Notes: generated from the sequence alone by a model not told the origin. A DNA stretch of 64,000 nucleotides from Streptomyces sp. HUAS 15-9 (GCF_025642155.1 NZ_CP106798.1:7254001-7318000); one strand, 5' to 3'; shown: positions 28,173 to 36,019, numbered from the stretch's first letter. Numbers and translations are program-made.

Positions 28173-28907
28173 TCAGTCGTGCTCGTGGCCCAGCCTGCGC
28201 AGCAGCTCGGGCAGGGCGGTGCCGATGGGTTCGCGGATCACCTCGTCGGCCCGGTCGTCGTACGGAGTCGGTTCGGCGTTGACGATGACGAGCCGGGCGC
28301 CGTTGTCGGCGGCGACACCGGCGAGGCCGGCGGCGGGCTGGACCTGGAGGCTGGAGCCGACGGCGATGAAGACGGTGCAGGCCTTGGTGATGGCGAGGGC
28401 CTCACCGAGCACGACCGGGTCGAGCCGCTGGCCGAACATCACCGTCGCAGACTTCAGGATGCCGCCGCACTCCAGGCAGGGCGGGTCCTCCTCGCCGGCG
28501 TCGACCCGGGCGAGGGCGTCTTCCATGGGCCCGCGGGCGTGACAGCTCGTGCATACGACACTGCGTGCGGTGCCGTGCAGCTCCAGCACCTTGCGGGCGG
28601 GCATTCCGGCGAGCTGGTGCAGGCCGTCCACGTTCTGCGTGATGACACGGACCGGGATCCCCGACTTCTCGAGCTCGGCGACGGCGAGGTGCGCGGCGTT
28701 CGGCTCGGCCTTCAGGGTGCGGTTCTTGCGCCTCATCTGCCAGGACTGTCGGCGGATCTCGGGGTCGCCCATGTAGTACTCGTACGTCACGAGCTTCTCG
28801 GCCTCGGGATCCCGCCGCCACAGGCCGTTCGGACCGCGGTAATCAGGGATGCCGGAATCGGTGGAGATCCCTGCGCCACTAAGGATGGCGACGAGTGGCC
28901 TGTTCAT
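28173..28907 (-). CDS. Sir2-family NAD-dependent protein deacetylase
   Basis: A 244-residue sirtuin. The NAD-binding GAGISTDSGIPDYRG, the TQNVDGLH motif, the catalytic His in LELHGTA, and the four zinc cysteines (VCTSCHARG and CLECGG) are all intact, as is GSSLQVQP. It removes acyl groups from lysines and yields nicotinamide and O-acetyl-ADP-ribose, the substrate type of the macro-domain protein encoded near 17 kb. It is cytoplasmic. Start at MNRPLVAILSG fits family length. Confidence 0.94.
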   Translation of the reverse strand: MNRPLVAILSGAGISTDSGIPDYRGPNGLWRRDPEAEKLVTYEYYMGDPEIRRQSWQMRRKNRTLKAEPNAAHLAVAELEKSGIPVRVITQNVDGLHQLAGMPARKVLELHGTARSVVCTSCHARGPMEDALARVDAGEEDPPCLECGGILKSATVMFGQRLDPVVLGEALAITKACTVFIAVGSSLQVQPAAGLAGVAADNGARLVIVNAEPTPYDDRADEVIREPIGTALPELLRRLGHEHD

Positions 28908-29066
28908 GGGCCCGAGAGTAAGACGCTTGCCTGCTCGGAGCGAGCGGATATCGGGGCGTGCCTCTCACTTGTCGGCTGCGCTGGATGGCTGCGGTCCTTG
29001 TCCGCGCCCAGGGGCTGCCCGCTTGGCCCTGGGAGGCGAACGGTCAACTGGTTCCGCGCCTAGTAG

Positions 29067-29123
29067 TCCACCGGCAGCACCGACGACCTCGCCCTCCTCG
29101 TCCTGCGCCTGCCCGTGCCCTGA
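29067..29123 (+). pseudogene. possible 3' remnant of a SpoIIE/PP2C phosphatase gene
   Basis: In the 28908-29156 gap the plus strand reads STGSTDDLALLVLRLPVP then TGA, which looks like the last residues of a PP2C-type phosphatase (DD-ALLV is the final metal-binding motif). It is preceded by two in-frame stops, so at most a fragment remains. Weak evidence because of the short length. The rest of the gap holds only a 7-bp hairpin near 29007-29033. Confidence 0.25.
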
Positions 29124-29156
29124 CCAGGGCCGAGGCGTGATGGATGATGGGGGTGC

Positions 29157-29831
29157 TCACGTCTCCGGAGCCAGCACCAGAACGCGGAACGGGCCGGGCA
29201 GCAAGGCCGTAAGGGCGTCGTCTCCAGCGCTTCGCCACCCCCAGGACCGCAGCGCCTCAACGGTCCCGTCGTCCCCGGAATCCACCGATGTGACGCCGAG
29301 CACGCCGCCGTGGTCGGCGAGCAGTCGCTGCTGCAGGCGCCGGGCGAGGTTCCAGGCACGGTTCTGGTACTCCCGGCGTACGTGGGGCGGGACGATGATC
29401 CCGGAGACGACGAAGAGCCGCCCGGAGGCGGCGCGGCGGAGCAGACTCACCGGAAGATGCCCGTCGAAGCCCTCCCACCACGGACCGGCGCTGCGCGCGG
29501 GAAAGCCGTAGGCGCAGCCGGTCAAAGCGGTGGTCTCCGCGATCAGCAGCGAGAACCCCGGCCGTCGCGCGTCTGCCGCGAGATGCCGCAGAAATCCGGT
29601 ACGCGCCTGGTTCCATGCCCATGGGCCGCCACCGGAGACCTCCGCGTAAAGGTCGCCCAGCTCCTGCAGGCGGTCCTCGACCTGACCACGTGTCAGCGGG
29701 CGGAGGCGTTCTCCCTCGTGGGGCGAGGATCCCTGCTCCCGCTTCGGTCGGCCCGGCGTGCGCGACTTGCCCGGTGTGGGCCGGGGCGCGGGCAGGTTCG
29801 AGATCGTCGGGAGAATCATGTGCGCGGTCAT
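29157..29831 (-). CDS. GNAT-like N-acetyltransferase-fold protein
   Basis: About 224 residues from the ATG at 29831. After a Pro/Arg/Lys-rich low-complexity N-terminus (about residues 1-40), the body resembles a GNAT fold: LQELGDLYAEVSGG, FSLLIAETTALTGCAYGFP, a SGRLFVVSGIIVPPHVRREYQNRAWNLARRL acetyl-CoA-loop region, and VLGVTSVDSGDD. The acceptor substrate is unknown. Frame continues upstream but without homology. It is divergent from the triplicated small gene. Confidence 0.65.
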   Translation of the reverse strand: MTAHMILPTISNLPAPRPTPGKSRTPGRPKREQGSSPHEGERLRPLTRGQVEDRLQELGDLYAEVSGGGPWAWNQARTGFLRHLAADARRPGFSLLIAETTALTGCAYGFPARSAGPWWEGFDGHLPVSLLRRAASGRLFVVSGIIVPPHVRREYQNRAWNLARRLQQRLLADHGGVLGVTSVDSGDDGTVEALRSWGWRSAGDDALTALLPGPFRVLVLAPET

Positions 29832-29971
29832 GGGGCGAACCCTGCCCCGGGCACGGACGAAGGCCGCCCCGGCGTCGTCGGTCGCCGAGAGCGGCACCGG
29901 TCTCGGAGCCGGTACGCGGCATGCCCTCGGTGTCTCCACCGTACTCCGGGCCGGGCCCGCCACGGTGGCCC

Positions 29972-30010
29972 GGCGGTCGCCGACGGCTGCCGCAGCCGTC
30001 GGCGACCGCC
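29972..30010. other. perfect 18-bp inverted repeat in the 29832-30220 non-coding stretch
   Basis: Two perfectly complementary 18-base arms, 29972-29989 and 29993-30010, are separated by three bases. It is the strongest hairpin in the window and sits between the divergent GNAT-like gene and the triplicated gene start. There is no U-tract. It could be a terminator from a lost gene, an insulator, or an RNA structure. No gene is recognised in 29832-30220. Confidence 0.6.
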
Positions 30011-30220
30011 GAGAAGGACACCGGCCTTCCGTAACTGTTCGCTGCTTCCCGGCACAGGCCGGCTCCTCGGCCACGGGGGTCTGGCAGTCGGCAGTCGGCC
30101 GGAGCGCCGGTCGGCCGTGGCACGCACAGTCGCCCTTACCCGGCATACCCTCAGAAAGGGGCCGCCGTGGAAACGCGCCGCAGTCCCCGCGCCGTCGCCC
30201 GGCCTGCCGGGCAGCGACCG

Positions 30221-30664
30221 CTTCGTGCCCGTCGCCTGCCAGGAGGTCCGTATGGATCACGAGCCCTTGCCCTCCGAGGGCCACGCCGAGGTCCGCATCG
30301 TCGCCGCGACGCCCGAGGTCGCCCGTCGAGTCGCCGAAGTGCTCCGGCGCTGCTTCGCCTCGACCGAGCTTCGTGCCCGTCGCCTGCCAGGAGGTCCGTA
30401 TGGATCACGAGCCCTTGCCCTCCGAGGACCACGCCGAGGTCCGCATCGTCGCCGCGACGCCCGAGGTCGCCCGTCGAGTCGCCGAAGTGCTCCGGCGCTG
30501 CTTCGCCTCGACCGAGCTTCGTGCCCGTCGCCTGCCAGGAGGTCCGTATGGATCACGAGCCCTTGCCCTCCGAGGACCACGCCGAGGTCCGCATCGTCGC
30601 CGCGACGCCCGAGGTCGCCCGTCGAGTCGCCGAAGTGCTCCGGCGCTGCTTCGCCTCGACCGAG
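30221..30664 (+). repeat. three tandem 148-bp copies of a gene start including its ribosome-binding site
   Basis: Copies at 30221-30368, 30369-30516 and 30517-30664. Each contains AGGAGG, an ATG (30252, 30400, 30548) and the first 38 codons of the small gene that follows. Copies 2 and 3 look identical, and copy 1 differs by one base (G for A in the tenth codon). As 148 is not a multiple of three, the three starts lie in three different frames. Confidence 0.95.
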
Positions 30665-30808
30665 CAGCGCAGCTACCCCGCCGGCCATGGAGGAGGGACC
30701 CGGCTCCATCTCACCCTCGACACCGCGCACGCCGCGGAACCCGCACGGTCCTGGCTGGCGACCAGCGAATCGACAGGCCATGACCAGACACACGCCGACG
30801 AGGTGTGA
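30548..30808 (+). CDS. small conserved-looking hypothetical protein
   Basis: An 86-residue acidic/amphipathic protein starting at the third copy of the triplicated start (AGGAGG, 6 bases, ATG). It reads MDHEPLPSEDHAEVRIVAA, a helix VARRVAEVLRRCFAST, then SYPAGHGGGTRLHLTLDT, suggesting a beta-alpha-beta mini-domain. No known family recognised. The two upstream starts produce the same first 38 residues and then run into other frames, giving unrelated tails. Only the third start yields the whole domain. Neighbouring genes are small stress-associated proteins. Confidence 0.7.
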   Translation: MDHEPLPSEDHAEVRIVAATPEVARRVAEVLRRCFASTEQRSYPAGHGGGTRLHLTLDTAHAAEPARSWLATSESTGHDQTHADEV

Positions 30809-30885
30809 CCCGGGTCTGTGAGGCCACCAGGATCCGCCGTCGCGTCCGTCCCCACACGGCCGTCAACACGTCGGAGAACCAAGCC

Positions 30886-31197
30886 ATGACGAAACTCCAC
30901 GAACGCAAGCACAACCGCGAGTCGGTCCTGAGGTCCCTGTACGAGGCCGCGGAGCTCAACCGCCCCGAGGTCAGCGGATCGGCGCTCCGCACCGAGCTGG
31001 GCCTGCCCGACGAGGATCTCTTCGCCGCGTGCGCCTTCCTCGCCGACGAGGGCCTGATCAGCGTGGACTGGACCTCGCACCAGACCCCCGCGGCCGTGTC
31101 GCTGACGCACGAGGGCATCCGCCTCATGGAGGAGCAGGAGGAACGGGAGGAACAGGAGGAACAGGAGGAGGCAGAGAAGACACAGTCGGACGACTGA
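30886..31197 (+). CDS. small winged-helix-like protein with acidic Glu/Gln tail
   Basis: 103 residues. The first 80 have the pattern of a winged helix: HNRESVLRSLYEAAELNRPEVSGSALRTELG, then LFAACAFLADEGLISVDW and VSLTHEGIRLMEE. The last 20 are a run of Glu and Gln repeats in GAGGAACAGGAG-like DNA. Similar small actinobacterial proteins are hypothetical. CGGAGAACC lies nine bases before the ATG. It may bind DNA or a partner protein; no function assigned. Confidence 0.7.
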   Translation: MTKLHERKHNRESVLRSLYEAAELNRPEVSGSALRTELGLPDEDLFAACAFLADEGLISVDWTSHQTPAAVSLTHEGIRLMEEQEEREEQEEQEEAEKTQSDD

Positions 31198-31330
31198 CCC
31201 GCCCGCTTGTCCTCGACCGGGAGTAGCCTGACCGTACCGAGGGCTTTTCGCGCAGCGCGACCGGCGGTGCCGTTCCCGGCGAGTGACGAAACCGGCAGTC
31301 GTCCCACGACTCCCGGGACGGGACCGCACG

Positions 31331-31825
31331 ATGGAACCCAGCAGAACGCCGGCGGAGGGCGCGTGCGCGCACGACCCGCACACGTTCCGCATGCCCCTGC
31401 CCCGCCTGACCCTCACCCCCGACGTCAGCCATGGGCCGCTGGACGGAGCCTGGTGGCCGCGCTGCGACGCGCTGGAACTCGAACTGCCTTCACTCATCGG
31501 CTCGTTGGAGCCGGGGGCGGGCACCACGGTACGGGTCACAGTGGACCCCGCCGAATGGCCCGATGCCCCGCACACGGTCATGGCGCCCGGCCGGGTGATC
31601 GCCGTGGAGCCGGCCGGACCCGGAAGCGAGACACACGTCATCATTCTGGACTGCGGCACCGTGGGACGCTGGGCGCTCCTGGTCGTCCCGCCCGAGGAGC
31701 CCGCCGCAACAGCCGCCCGGCTGCTGGCCGCCGCGGCCGACCCCGAGAACCCGCTGACCGCCGCGCGGATGCTGGCGCTCGCCGAGACCGGTCGCCTCGG
31801 GGGCATGACAGGGGAGGCGGGATGA
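31331..31825 (+). CDS. DUF5994-type protein (first of three)
   Basis: About 164 residues. The conserved pattern is PRLTLTPD, LDGAWWPRCDALELELPSLI, RVTVDPAEWPDAP and GRWALLVVPPEEPAATAARLLAAA, the layout of the DUF5994 family common in Streptomyces next to stress regulators and STAS proteins. Function unknown. A GTG at 31283 is an alternative start. A STAS pseudogene and two more family members follow, a recurring neighbourhood for this family. Confidence 0.75.
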   Translation: MEPSRTPAEGACAHDPHTFRMPLPRLTLTPDVSHGPLDGAWWPRCDALELELPSLIGSLEPGAGTTVRVTVDPAEWPDAPHTVMAPGRVIAVEPAGPGSETHVIILDCGTVGRWALLVVPPEEPAATAARLLAAAADPENPLTAARMLALAETGRLGGMTGEAG

Positions 31826-31895
31826 GGCAGGCGGCCCTTGGACGCCCACGGCCGGGGCTGCCGTCCGACCTCAACCACTCTCCTCTCGTGAGCCG

Positions 31896-32336
31896 TTGGC
31901 CCCTCAAGACGAAGCGCCCGCGCTCTTCGAGGAGTGCTGCCTCGTGCGCGCACGCGGCGAGCTGGACGCGCAGACCGTGGCGCCATTCGTCCGCGCCCTG
32001 ACCGAGGCCCGCGCAGCCCGCTCCGGATGACTCCTCCTCGTCGTGGATCTGAGCGAGGTCACCTTCACCGACTGCGGCATTTCGCCACTGTGCGAGGCGT
32101 GGTCCGACTGTCGCGCCCGGGACGGCTGGATACGCATCGTCTACGACAACCACACGACCGACCTGGTCTTCCGCTGCACCGGTCGCCTCGACCGCTTCCC
32201 CCGATATGCCGGCGCGCAGGACGCCTGGGAGGGACGAACGGCCGACGCCGACGCACCGGACCAGGTCAGCCCACCTCCGAGGACGCGGCCGGACCCGCCC
32301 CGATGCCGACCGGAGCTACCCGGTCGGCACAAGTGA
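31896..32336 (+). pseudogene. STAS-domain protein gene with an in-frame TGA
   Basis: The frame reads CLVRARGELDAQTVAPFVRAL up to a TGA at 32028-32030, then continues in the same frame as LLLVVDLSEVTFTDCGISPLCEAW, the central strand-turn-helix of an anti-sigma-factor-antagonist (STAS) domain. The site after FTDCG is where SpoIIAA-like proteins carry their phosphorylatable Ser, and no clear Ser-Thr is present. No ATG is available, and the TTG at 31896 is a guess. Most likely a decayed antagonist gene; read-through or restart at the GTG at 32042 is possible but weak. Confidence 0.6.
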
Positions 32337-32391
32337 CCGCGCCAGGGGGCCGAGCCGACGGAGTGCCGTGGAGGAGCCGGGAGTTTCCCGC

Positions 32392-32856
32392 ATGCCGCCT
32401 CCCGCCTCGGCGTCCGCGCGGCTCGCCCCGCGCCCGCCAACCTTCCCACCCGGCCGCGGGTACGGCGCCCGCCTATCGCGCTCCGATGACCTCGCGGCCG
32501 AACTCCCCGCGACTGCCGAGGTCTTCGACACGAGGCAAGGTCGCGTCAGGCAGGTCGCCGTCGGCCGCAGCCCCTGGCCGACCGCTCCGCGCGACCTGCT
32601 CGTGACGGCCACTCCGTGGGGGCACCTGGTTCGCCTACGGGCTCGACCCGGACACGGTCAGGATCTTCTCGTACGGCCTCGGCCGCTGGGACCTGCCGGT
32701 CGTTCCGCCCGGAACGGAGCCCACGGCGGTCGGCTGATGGCCGCAGCCGCCGGCCCCGCCCTTCGTCTCACCGCGAGCGCACTCCTGGCCGCCGAGGAAC
32801 ACCGTCCGGCCGAGGACGACGTACCGCGCCGAACCTCTCGACGGGACGCCTCATGA
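32392..32856 (+). pseudogene. DUF5994-type gene with two compensating frameshifts
   Basis: One open frame of 154 residues spans the gene, but the middle is out of register. Family-like sequence (SDDLAAELPATAEVFDTRQ to LLVTATPWGHL) stops at about 32630. The family-like middle and GRWDLPVVPPG motif are then found in another frame up to about 32735 (WFAYGLDPDTVRIFSYGLG). The original frame resumes with RLMAAAAGPALRLTASALLAAEE. Two small opposite indels would explain this. The protein made would have about 35 Arg/Pro-rich scrambled residues in place of its core, so it is probably non-functional. Confidence 0.6.
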
Positions 32857-33239
32857 ACAACGGACCACGGTCCCCGCAACCAGCCCCACCCCTCCTCCGC
32901 CTGTACCTCGAGCCCGAGAGCACCGTGCCACGCCGTATCGACGGGGCCTGGTGGCCGCGCACCTTCGATCTCCTGGCGGAACTCCCGCAACTGCTCCCCG
33001 GCCTGCCGCGTGCATGGGGCCAGATCGGCAGTGTCCTGGTGAAGGGCGCGCTGTGGACCGGGGCACCGGGCCGCATGCTCGTCTGCAACCAGGTCGTACG
33101 GCTGTGCAGGACCGCCACGGCGCATGCACCGTGCACCATCGTCCTGATGGCCCCCGGCCATGGGCGCCGGGACCTGCTGGTCGTGCCTCCCGAGGCGACC
33201 GAGCGGGCCGCCGATCGCTCATGGGCGCCGCCGGGCTGA
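32853..33239 (+). CDS. DUF5994-type protein (third)
   Basis: 128 residues with RLYLEPESTVPRRIDGAWWPRTFDLLAELPQLL, GSVLVKGALW and RRDLLVVPPEATERAADR, clearly the same family as the gene at 31.3 kb. It overlaps the end of the frameshifted paralogue by ATGA, implying translational coupling when both were intact. Its C-terminus is shorter than that of the first copy. Function unknown. Confidence 0.75.
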   Translation: MNNGPRSPQPAPPLLRLYLEPESTVPRRIDGAWWPRTFDLLAELPQLLPGLPRAWGQIGSVLVKGALWTGAPGRMLVCNQVVRLCRTATAHAPCTIVLMAPGHGRRDLLVVPPEATERAADRSWAPPG

Positions 33240-33539
33240 CACCGGAGCAGGGCCACTTCGCGAGCTGAGCGAGCGGGTTCGGCTCGTTCGGCAGCACACG
33301 TCCCCGAACGCGCATTCCATGGCCGGTCAGTACGCGCTCGGCAGCGCTTCCTCGGCGGCCTGCGGCGACGTACGACGACTCGTCGGGCTGTGCGCGGAGG
33401 AATATCTGTCACGGCGAGGCCACATGTCCGTGCCTGCCGGAGTTAGGGTTGTCGCACGAGGCACATGGTGCTGACTCCTTCGGAGCACGGCTGCCACACG
33501 CACCCGGGTCCCTCGCCGCGTCTCCGAAACGAAGGTGCT
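33240..33539. other. 300-bp intergenic region before the MerR gene
   Basis: No gene recognised. A short plus-strand frame (MAGQYALGSASSAACGDVRR onward, from 33319) is open to 33474 but has no recognisable domain and no good ribosome-binding site. The promoter of the MerR gene should lie here. Confidence 0.4.
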
Positions 33540-33879
33540 ATGCCCGCTGAGAACGCCCCCGTCGCCGACAACCTCGAGGACGACGACTATCCCGCCTACA
33601 CCATGGGGCGGGCCGCCGACGTTCTCGGCACCACCCCCCGCCTTCCTCCGGGCCGTAGGCGAAGCCGGACTGATCACTCCCCTGCGTTCGGAAGGCGGCC
33701 ACCGCCGCTACTCGCGCCGCCAGTTGCGCATCGCCGCCCGCGCCCGTGAGCTGGTCGACCAGGGCACCCCCGCCGATGCCGCGTGCCGCATCATCTCTCT
33801 TGAGGACCAGCTCGACGACGCCCTCCACCTGAACCGGGAAATGCGCCGGAAGCTGGACGAGCACGGCGCGGATACCTAG
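33540..33879 (+). pseudogene. MerR-family regulator gene frameshifted in a C6 run
   Basis: From the ATG at 33540 (after GAAGG) the protein reads MPAENAPVADNLEDDDYPAY, then TMGRAADVLGTTP. After the six-C run at 33634-33639 the MerR homology continues in the next frame as AFLRAVGEAGLITPLRSEGGHRRYSRRQLRIAARARELVDQG to the stop at 33879. One C fewer would give a normal 112-residue MerR regulator with helix-turn-helix and wing. It precedes a cold-shock protein and a DEAD-box helicase, a neighbourhood where such a regulator is common. A sequencing error, phase variation or true loss are all possible. Confidence 0.8.
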
Positions 33880-34003
33880 TCTCGCCGATACAGCAATACG
33901 GACCACAGCGATACATGAATTTCCGGGCGATCCCGAAAAATCGGCGCCGGTTCCACCTGACCTGTGTTAACGTGTTAGCAGTTGCAGTTTTGGTTGCCAG
34001 AGA

Positions 34004-34040
34004 TTTTTTCTTTGCAGAGCTTTCCGGATCTTTCCGGAGG
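34004..34040 (+). promoter_or_regulatory. leader motif of the cold-shock gene, shared with the helicase leader
   Basis: TTTTTTCT (34004-34011) is followed after eight bases by CTTTCCGGATCTTTCCGGA (34020-34038), about 70 bases before the Csp ATG. Nearly the same pair recurs at 34402-34429 before the helicase gene. The AT-rich 33965-34015 stretch stands out from its GC-rich surroundings, as cold-shock leaders often do. Confidence 0.5.
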
Positions 34041-34109
34041 GGTGATCATCGCGGCGACTCGGCTCCGCAAAGTGCGGAGTCCGGCACTGCCCCCCAAGGG
34101 AGATTCAAT

Positions 34110-34316
34110 ATGGCATCTGGCACCGTGAAGTGGTTCAACGCGGAAAAGGGCTTCGGCTTCATCGAGCAGGAGGGCGGCGGCGCTGACGTGTTCGCCCACT
34201 ACTCGAACATCATCAGCAATGGTGGCTTCCGCGAGCTTCAGGAAGGCCAGAAGGTTAGCTTCGACGTCACGCAGGGCCAGAAGGGCCCGCAGGCCGAGAA
34301 CATCGTTCCCGCCTGA
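34110..34316 (+). CDS. cold-shock protein, CspA family
   Basis: A 68-residue single cold-shock domain. RNP1 ([10 protein letters not shown]) and RNP2 (DVFAHYSNI) are both intact, and the protein starts [14 protein letters not shown]. It binds single-stranded RNA and acts as an RNA chaperone at low temperature or in growth transitions. AAGGGAG lies seven bases before the ATG. It has a long AT-rich leader and a strong terminator, so it is monocistronic but paired with the RNA helicase behind it, the usual partner in resolving RNA structures. Confidence 0.97.
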   Translation: MASGTVKWFNAEKGFGFIEQEGGGADVFAHYSNIISNGGFRELQEGQKVSFDVTQGQKGPQAENIVPA

Positions 34317-34360
34317 CACTGACGCGAGTCGTCGCGAGCCAGTGGTTCGCGCATCATATG

Positions 34361-34409
34361 GCTGGGGCCCGCGCTCTTGGGGTGCGGGCCCCAGCTCATT
34401 GTTTTTTCT
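34361..34409 (+). terminator. intrinsic terminator of the cold-shock gene
   Basis: A perfect 12-bp GC stem (34361-34372 with 34384-34395, GCTGGGGCCCGC and its complement) with an 11-base loop is followed by TTTTTT at 34402-34407. This is a textbook rho-independent terminator, unusual in having a U-tract in this genome. Confidence 0.9.
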
Positions 34410-34429
34410 CACTTTCCGGATTTTCCGGA
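34402..34429 (+). promoter_or_regulatory. leader motif upstream of the DEAD-box helicase
   Basis: TTTTTTCT at 34402-34409 then CTTTCCGGATTTTCCGGA at 34412-34429, matching the motif in the cold-shock gene leader except for spacing (2 rather than 8 bases) and one missing base. Shared leader elements suggest common cold- or structure-dependent control of both genes. Confidence 0.45.
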
Positions 34430-34561
34430 CCGCCGGCCGCCGCGCCACAGCGCCACGAGACCCGGCTCTTCTTATTTTTCGGCTCATTCTTGCGAATCCT
34501 CGTGCGGTCAGTCGCCACTGGACGGAATTCCTCGATACGCCGCATCGAGGAAGGTTCCTCC

Positions 34562-36019
34562 ATGAACCGCACCCGTCGCACCGGCGGCACTCCTGGCAGC
34601 CGCTTCCGTACGCAGGGGACGGGCCGCCAGGCTCCCCGTCCTGGCACCGGACGAAAGAGCGGCCAGGGAGCACGCTCCGCCCCGCGCCGACAGGAGTTCG
34701 CCCTGCCTGTCACCCATACCGAGCCGCTGCCGGCGGTCGAGACGTTCCGCGAACTGGACATGCCCGCGCGGCTGCTGGCCGCGCTCGGCGCCGAGGGCTT
34801 GACCGTGCCCTTTCCGATCCAGGCGGCCACGCTGCCGAACGCGCTGGCCGGCCGAGACGTCCTGGGCCGGGGCCGTACGGGCTCGGGCAAGACGCTCGCC
34901 TTCGGTCTGCCGGTGCTGGCCCGCCTGGACGGGCAGCGGGCGCAGCCCCGGCAGCCGCTCGCCCTCGTCCTCGTACCCACCCGGGAACTGGCCCAGCAGG
35001 TCACCGACGCGCTCACCCCCTATGCCCGCGCCCTTCGGCTGCGACTCGCCACCGTGGTGGGCGGCATGTCGATAGGCCGTCAGGCGAGTGCGCTGCGCGG
35101 TGGCGCCGAGGTCGTCGTCGCGACGCCCGGCCGTCTCACGGACCTCATCGAGCGGCGAGGCTGCCGGCTGGAACAGGTCGCCGTCACCGTCCTGGACGAG
35201 GCCGACCAGATGGCCGACATGGGCTTCATGCCCCAGGTGACCGCGCTGCTCGACCAAGTCCCGTCCCGCGGCCAGCGGTTGCTCTTCTCGGCCACCCTGG
35301 ACCGCAACATCGACCTCCTGGTGCGCCGGTACCTCCACGACCCCGTCGTGCACTCGGTCGACCCGCCTGCGGGAGCGGTCACCACCATGGAGCACCATCT
35401 GCTGCACGTGCGCGACACCGAGAAAGACACCGCCGCGACCGAGATCGCCGCTCGCGAGGGACGGGTGCTGATGTTCCGGGACACCAAGCACGCGGTGGAC
35501 CGGCTGGCCGACCACCTGCTTTCCGTCGGGGTCCGTGCCTCGGCCCTGCACGGCGGCAAGTCCCAGACAGAGCGCAGCCGGACGCTCGCCCAGTTCAAGG
35601 ACGGCCACGTCACGGTCCTGGTGGCCACCAACGTCGCCGCCCGCGGAATCCACATCGCGGGCCTCGACCTCGTCGTGAACGTCGACCCTCCCGGGGACCA
35701 CAAGGATTACCTCCACCGCGGCGGCCGTACGGCACGCGCCGGCGAGTCCGGCACCGTCGTCACCCTTGTCCTGCCGCACCAGCGGCGCGCGGTGGACCGC
35801 CTGATGGCCGATGCCGGCATCGCTCCGAGTACCGTCCGGATCCGCCCGGGCGAGGCGGAACTGCATCGCATCACCGGCGCCCGCACCCCCTCCGGCGTGC
35901 CCGTCACCCTCGCCGCACCGGTCGACGGACGACGAGAGGGCAAGGGATCTGCCGACCGGAAGCGCGGGGGCCGGGCCGTCGGCCGAGCCTGTCGGCCTGC
36001 CCCGAGGAACAACCCATAG
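34562..36019 (+). CDS. DEAD-box ATP-dependent RNA helicase
   Basis: A 485-residue helicase. It has a basic Arg/Gly-rich N-terminal tail (residues 1-45), Q-motif region FPIQAATLP, motif I GRTGSGKT, PTRELAQQ (Ia), TPGRLTDL (Ib), DEAD (II, in VLDEADQMADMGF), SAT (III), and the C-terminal RecA domain with VATNVAARGIHIAGLDLV (V) and HRGGRTARAG (VI). All catalytic motifs are intact. The C-terminus is again basic. It probably unwinds structured mRNA or rRNA in the cold, with the adjacent Csp. The ATG at 34562 follows GAGGAAGGTTCCTCC. A CBS-domain gene follows. Confidence 0.94.
   Translation: MNRTRRTGGTPGSRFRTQGTGRQAPRPGTGRKSGQGARSAPRRQEFALPVTHTEPLPAVETFRELDMPARLLAALGAEGLTVPFPIQAATLPNALAGRDVLGRGRTGSGKTLAFGLPVLARLDGQRAQPRQPLALVLVPTRELAQQVTDALTPYARALRLRLATVVGGMSIGRQASALRGGAEVVVATPGRLTDLIERRGCRLEQVAVTVLDEADQMADMGFMPQVTALLDQVPSRGQRLLFSATLDRNIDLLVRRYLHDPVVHSVDPPAGAVTTMEHHLLHVRDTEKDTAATEIAAREGRVLMFRDTKHAVDRLADHLLSVGVRASALHGGKSQTERSRTLAQFKDGHVTVLVATNVAARGIHIAGLDLVVNVDPPGDHKDYLHRGGRTARAGESGTVVTLVLPHQRRAVDRLMADAGIAPSTVRIRPGEAELHRITGARTPSGVPVTLAAPVDGRREGKGSADRKRGGRAVGRACRPAPRNNP

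Noticed and set aside
29157..30284. Extended 375-residue form of the GNAT-like protein
   Set aside because: Residues upstream of the ATG at 29831 are low complexity and cross the perfect 18-bp hairpin and the start of the tandem repeat.
30221..30664. CRISPR array
   Set aside because: Three abutting 148-bp copies with no spacers are a simple tandem duplication; no short-repeat array or cas genes are present in the window.
30167..30821. Three long overlapping frames reading through the triplication as real Arg/Pro-rich proteins
   Set aside because: They are the same 148-bp unit read in shifted frames; only the start of each copy and the third copy's continuation look like selected protein.
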